A stretch of DNA of 15,275 bases, from assembly GCA_964347545.1 (NCBI GenBank), contig CAYFZZ010000243.1, positions 1 to 15,275 on the forward strand, read 5' to 3'. Below, piece by piece: positions 12,021 through 15,275 of the stretch. Origin of the DNA: CS4-C045 sp964347545 (GTDB lineage Bacteria > Planctomycetota > Planctomycetia > Pirellulales > UBA7805). The position numbers were made by a program, and so were the translations under genes. The number at the start of each line of letters is the position of its first letter. Positions within the stretch are counted from its first letter, which is position 1. The notes below the pieces were generated by a model that did not search any database, was not told the DNA's origin, and worked only from the letters and a program-made list of their open reading frames with translations.

Positions 12021-14123
12021 ATGAACGTTGAGAAAGTCAGAAACATCGGGATTTCCGCGCATATCGACTCGGGCAAGACGACGTTGAGCGAGCGGATTCT
12101 GTTTTACGGCGGGCGGATTCATCGCATGCAGGAAGTCCGTGGGGACGGCGCGGGCGCCACGATGGATCACATGGATCTGGAACGGGAACGGGGCATCACG
12201 ATCACCAGTGCCGCCACGTCGGTGGAGTGGCAGGGTCACACGATTAACCTGATCGACACCCCGGGACATGTGGACTTCACGGTCGAAGTCGAACGCAGCC
12301 TGCGGGTGCTGGACGGGGCGGTGCTGGTCCTGTGCGCCGTCGGCGGCGTGCAGGCTCAGTCACTGACCGTCGATCGCCAGATGAAGCGCTACCACGTGCC
12401 CCGTGTGGCTTTCATCAACAAAATGGATCGCACCGGAGCGGACCCGGCTCGCGTCGTCCAGCAGGTGCGCGAAAAACTCGCTTGCGATACGATTTTGATG
12501 CAGCTGCCGATCGGGGCGGGTGAACAATTCGAGGGGGTGATTGACCTGGTCACGATGCAAGCCCTCTATTTCGAGGGATCTTGCGGCGAAACGGTCCGGG
12601 CGGCGGCGGTGCCGAGCCCCCTGGAGGAGTCGGCTCGCGAGGCGCGGCAACAGATGCTGGAAGCCCTCTCGATGTACAGCGACCAGCTGCTGGAACTGCT
12701 GCTGGCCGAAGAGGAAGTGCCCCCCACGCTGGTCCACCAGGTGCTGTGCGACGCGGTGCAGTCCCTGGATTGTACGCCGGTCTTTCTGGGGAGCGCTTTT
12801 CGCAACAAGGGCGTGCAGCCGTTGCTGGACGCGGTCAACCGCTACCTCCCCTCCCCGCAGGATCGCGAGAAAATTGCGATGACCTGCGACGATCCGCCCC
12901 AGCCGATGCGTCTGCAGGTGGACCCCCAGGCCCCCTTCGTGGGGATGGCCTTCAAGCTGGTGGACGATCCCTACGGACAGCTGACGTTCCTGCGGGTCTA
13001 CCAGGGCAGCATCGAGAAGGGACAGCAGTACTACAACCAGCGGACGGGAGCCAAGCAGCGGTGCAGCCGCATTCTGCGGATGCACGCGGACAAACGGGAG
13101 GAAATCGAGCGGGCCACGGCGGGCGATATCGTGGCCGTGATGGGGATCGATGCCGCCAGCGGGGATACGTATGCCGCCCAGCCAAAATACTGCTCGTTGG
13201 AGAGCATTTTTGTGCCGCTGCCGGTGATCAAAATGGCGATTCGCACCTCCAGCAGCGAGGCGGGGGACAAGCTGGGCAAGGCCCTGGCTCGTTTTCGCAA
13301 AGAAGATCCCACCTTTTCGGCCAGCAGCGATGAGGAGACGGGGGAGACCGTGATCGCGGGCATGGGCGAGCTGCATCTGGAAATCTACCTGGAACGCATC
13401 CGCCGCGAATACGGGGTGCAGGTCGAGGTCGGCCCGCCGAAGGTCAGTTACCGGGAGGCCCCCACCCAGCGGGTGGACTTCAATTTCCGGCACAAAAAAC
13501 AGACCGGAGGCTCGGGCCAATTCGCTCACATCGTCGGCTACCTGGAACCGCTGCCCGACGACGTGGAAGAGGATTACCTCTTCGAAGAGACAGTCGTGGG
13601 CGGTCGGATTCCGAAGCAGTACATTCCCAGCGTCGATAAGGGGTTTCGAGCGGCGATGGAAAAAGGTCCTATTGCCGAATTTCCCGTGGTGAATGTGAAG
13701 GCCGGCCTGTCCGACGGTTCCTACCACGAAGTCGACAGCAGCGACATGGCCTTCGGGCTGTGCGCTAGAAACTGTTTCCGCGAAACGTTCCTCAAGACCA
13801 AGCCGGTGTTGTTAGAGCCGGTGATGAAGATGGAAGTGGAAGTGCCGACGGTCTACCAGGGGCCGGTGGCCGGGGAACTGACCAGCCGCCGGGGGATGAT
13901 CCTGGGGACGGAAATGGAGGGCGAGACGGCGGTCATCGAAGCGGAAGTGCCCCTGGCCGAAACCTTTGGGTATTCGACCGATTTGCGGAGCATGACCCAG
14001 GGGCAGGGGACGTTTTCCATGGAATTTGCCCGCTACCGCCGCGTCCCCGCGGATCTGCAAGAGGCGATTCGAGCCGAAAAGAAGGCCGAAAAAGAGGCCC
14101 GGCAGCTGGTCGGGGCTCGTTGA
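12021..14123 (+). CDS. fusA: Translation elongation factor G, mitochondrial-EFG1/spdEFG1-like
   Basis: Ribosomal translocase GTPase in the cytoplasm. The 700-residue product has all five G-domain motifs near their usual places: AHIDSGKTT (13-21), RGITI (57-61), DTPGH (79-83), NKMD (133-136) and a GSAF loop, followed by domains II, III, IV (HKKQTGGSGQFAHI) and V, so it is full length. Serine replaces the usual alanine of bacterial AHIDAGKTT, and the segment VLVLCAVGGVQAQSLTVDRQMKRY strongly resembles mitochondrial EFG1; this is the subfamily described as spdEFG1 in spirochaetes, planctomycetes and some Deltaproteobacteria, where a second paralogue (spdEFG2) handles ribosome recycling. The ATG at 12021 gives the conserved start MNVEKVRNIGISAHID; the frame stays open further upstream into the leader hairpins and is rejected there. 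The gene is alone, without rpsL, rpsG or tuf. It converges with the glycosylase gene. Confidence 0.96.
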   Translation: MNVEKVRNIGISAHIDSGKTTLSERILFYGGRIHRMQEVRGDGAGATMDHMDLERERGITITSAATSVEWQGHTINLIDTPGHVDFTVEVERSLRVLDGAVLVLCAVGGVQAQSLTVDRQMKRYHVPRVAFINKMDRTGADPARVVQQVREKLACDTILMQLPIGAGEQFEGVIDLVTMQALYFEGSCGETVRAAAVPSPLEESAREARQQMLEALSMYSDQLLELLLAEEEVPPTLVHQVLCDAVQSLDCTPVFLGSAFRNKGVQPLLDAVNRYLPSPQDREKIAMTCDDPPQPMRLQVDPQAPFVGMAFKLVDDPYGQLTFLRVYQGSIEKGQQYYNQRTGAKQRCSRILRMHADKREEIERATAGDIVAVMGIDAASGDTYAAQPKYCSLESIFVPLPVIKMAIRTSSSEAGDKLGKALARFRKEDPTFSASSDEETGETVIAGMGELHLEIYLERIRREYGVQVEVGPPKVSYREAPTQRVDFNFRHKKQTGGSGQFAHIVGYLEPLPDDVEEDYLFEETVVGGRIPKQYIPSVDKGFRAAMEKGPIAEFPVVNVKAGLSDGSYHEVDSSDMAFGLCARNCFRETFLKTKPVLLEPVMKMEVEVPTVYQGPVAGELTSRRGMILGTEMEGETAVIEAEVPLAETFGYSTDLRSMTQGQGTFSMEFARYRRVPADLQEAIRAEKKAEKEARQLVGAR

Positions 14124-14134
14124 ACATTTCCCCG

Positions 14135-14153
14135 GCGGGGACCCAGGTCCCGC
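14135..14153. terminator. Hairpin between convergent fusA and mutM
   Basis: GCGGGGAC (14135-14142) and GTCCCGC (14147-14153) pair with one bulged G around CCAG, 11 bases after the fusA stop. There is no T run on either strand; it may serve both genes as a weak bidirectional terminator. Confidence 0.35.
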
Positions 14154-14201
14154 TCGGCGCGGCCCCCGGCGATGGGCTGCCCCCAACCTATCCAGGGCTG
14201 C

Positions 14202-15053
14202 TCAGGCTTTCCCCTTCAGCGGCTGGCAGGCGGGGCAGAAGAAAGTCGCCCGCTGGGCCTGCACCATCCGCTCGATCGGCCCCCCCCCACAAGCCCCACA
14301 AGCCTGCCCGGCCCGCTGGTAGACGCGGTGATGGTTCTGGTAGCGGCCGCGGCGATTCAGGGCGTTGCGGTACGTGCCGTCCGCCAGGGTGGAACCCTCG
14401 TAGCGGATCGCCGCCTTCAGCACCGACCGCAGGGCGCGGTGCAGCCGTTGCCAATCGGGGAGCGTCAAGCGGTGGCAGCGTCGCCGCGGATGGATGCCGG
14501 CCGTATGCAGGATTTCCGCCGCGTACAGGTTGCCGATCCCAGCCACGGCTCGCTGGTCCAACAAAGCGACCTTGATTTCGCGACGGCTGCTGGCCAGCTG
14601 CAAGCGCAACTGGCTGGCGGTGATCTTCAGGGCATCGGGACCCAGGTGGTTTGCGCCTAGCGCCTCGGCCAGCTGGCGGGCATCGAAGAGGCGGACCGAC
14701 CCCAAACCGCGGCGGTCCCAGTACATCAGCTGACCGGGCGACGGGCCGTCGTCCAAGGTCAGCTGCAGCCGCAGGTGCTGGCGGTTGGGTGGATCGGCGA
14801 CCAGGACCAGCCCCGTCATCCGCGGTTCAAAGACCAGCCCCTCGTCGCTGTCCAGCCGCACGATGACCCGTTTGCCAGCTCGGTCCACCGCCGTGATCCG
14901 CCGGCCCACCAGGCGGCGGCGCAAGGGGGCCACTTGGGGGACCAGCCGGATGGGTCGCAGCCGGCAGCGGGGTTTGCTGACCGCCACAATCCGACGGCCC
15001 ACACAAACGGCCACGCCGCGACGCATGGTCTCCACTTCCGGCAACTCGGGCAT
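14202..15053 (-). CDS. mutM: Formamidopyrimidine-DNA glycosylase (Fpg/MutM)
   Basis: Base-excision repair enzyme that removes oxidised purines such as 8-oxoguanine and cuts the abasic site by beta,delta-elimination. The 283-residue product begins MPELPEVETMRRG, with the catalytic Pro2 (after Met removal) and Glu3. Lys61 in GKRVIVRL corresponds to the conserved lysine near 56-57, and the helix-two-turn-helix segment reads GIGNLYAAEILHTAGIHP (172-189). The C-terminal zinc finger has Cys252, Cys255, Cys273 and Cys276 with QRATFF carrying the DNA-contacting Arg268; the spacing between cysteine pairs is 17, one more than in E. coli Fpg. The loop that is DPRRFG in E. coli reads DRRGLG (113-118), so the wedge Phe appears to be Leu. 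The ATG at 15053-15051 is certain from MPELPEVE and from GGAGGA 8 bases before it; the open frame upstream only translates repeats. Confidence 0.96.
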   Translation of the reverse strand: MPELPEVETMRRGVAVCVGRRIVAVSKPRCRLRPIRLVPQVAPLRRRLVGRRITAVDRAGKRVIVRLDSDEGLVFEPRMTGLVLVADPPNRQHLRLQLTLDDGPSPGQLMYWDRRGLGSVRLFDARQLAEALGANHLGPDALKITASQLRLQLASSRREIKVALLDQRAVAGIGNLYAAEILHTAGIHPRRRCHRLTLPDWQRLHRALRSVLKAAIRYEGSTLADGTYRNALNRRGRYQNHHRVYQRAGQACGACGGGPIERMVQAQRATFFCPACQPLKGKA

Positions 15054-15080
15054 GATGCCTGTCCTCCCCCTCGGGGACCG

Positions 15081-15110
15081 ATTGTAGAGGAACCTCGCCG
15101 AGGGCGGCAA
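15081..15110 (-). promoter_or_regulatory. Candidate mutM promoter, TTGCCG - 18 bp - TACAAT
   Basis: On the minus strand TTGCCG (15110-15105) and TACAAT (15086-15081) are separated by 18 bases, with a strong Shine-Dalgarno GGAGGA (15067-15062) and the mutM ATG shortly after. This is the most complete promoter-plus-ribosome-binding-site arrangement in the window. Confidence 0.55.
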
Positions 15111-15129
15111 CCAAACGAAGAACAAGTCC

Positions 15130-15275
15130 GGGTTGCGGGGTCCGGGTTGCGGGATCCGGGATGCGGGTTGCGGGTTGCGGGGTACGGGTTGCGGGATCCG
15201 GGATGCGATGGACGAGATGCGGGTTGCGAGTTGGGAGATGCGGGGTGCGGGTCTCGTCATGCGGGGGACGGGCAG
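15130..15275. repeat. Heptanucleotide tandem array, running off the right edge
   Basis: From 15130 the sequence divides without slips into about 21 heptamers, mostly GGGTTGC, GGGATCC, GGGATGC and GGGGTNC, with later copies such as GAGATGC and GTCATGC more diverged. GGGTTGC occurs six times in register. A 23-bp stretch (15143-15165) recurs exactly at 15185-15207, six units later, which points to block duplication inside the array. Reverse-strand translation gives an RNPQPAS-like 7-residue pattern and is not a protein. The array lies upstream of mutM. Confidence 0.9.

Noticed and set aside
10427..12076. Minus-strand 549-codon frame
   Set aside because: It crosses the TPR gene, CPBP gene, leader region and fusA start in antisense; Arg/Pro/Gly-rich translation without domains.
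12360..13727. Minus-strand 455-codon frame opposite fusA
   Set aside because: Shadow of EF-G caused by high GC at third codon positions.
15054..15260. N-terminal extension of the mutM frame
   Set aside because: It translates the heptamer array into a 7-residue RNPQP pattern, and Fpg must begin at MPELPEVE for its Pro2 nucleophile.

Overview
The window reads as a stretch of a high-GC chromosome from a member of the Planctomycetota, probably Pirellulales-like. The evidence is indirect: an EF-G of the mitochondrial-EFG1/spdEFG1 type (AHIDSGKTT P-loop), several exported proteins of kinds common in that phylum (a PD40 beta-propeller, a squalene-cyclase-like toroid, a TPR protein), weak or absent Shine-Dalgarno sequences at many starts, and intergenic heptamer arrays. 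No phage, transposase, CRISPR, tRNA or rRNA gene is visible. Most genes have ordinary housekeeping or envelope roles.

Layout. 1-840 (minus): 5' part of an ammonium transporter gene, running off the left edge. 1129-1695 (minus): PduO-type ATP:cob(I)alamin adenosyltransferase. 1957-5197 (plus): exported PD40 propeller protein, a 107-residue protein I do not recognise, and a HlyD/MFP-type periplasmic adaptor with a Lys/Glu-rich N-terminal tether. 5308-6528 (plus): an exported prenyltransferase/squalene-cyclase-like toroid protein. 6529-6992: a gene-free convergent gap rich in dispersed-type repeats. 6993-8171 (minus): PlsC-type acyltransferase with a long C-terminal extension. 8305-11587 (plus): fumC, an exported TPR protein and a CPBP (CAAX-type) membrane protease, with gaps of 33 and 13 bases between them. 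11588-12020: a gene-free stretch with a terminator-like hairpin after the protease gene and a structured leader before fusA. 12021-14123 (plus): EF-G. 14202-15053 (minus): formamidopyrimidine-DNA glycosylase, convergent with fusA. 15130-15275: a 7-bp tandem array continuing past the right edge.

How the genes relate. Amt imports ammonium, the adenosyltransferase completes adenosylcobalamin, FumC serves the TCA cycle, EF-G drives translocation, and Fpg starts base-excision repair. The adaptor and toroid genes form a same-strand exported pair that may work together at the envelope. The TPR protein and the CPBP protease look co-transcribed downstream of fumC. I did not find a clear new defence or mobile system. 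The least explained items are the fusA leader (terminator-like hairpin plus second hairpin sharing a complementary segment), the Lys/Glu tether of the adaptor, the fumC-TPR-CPBP linkage and the two heptamer arrays.
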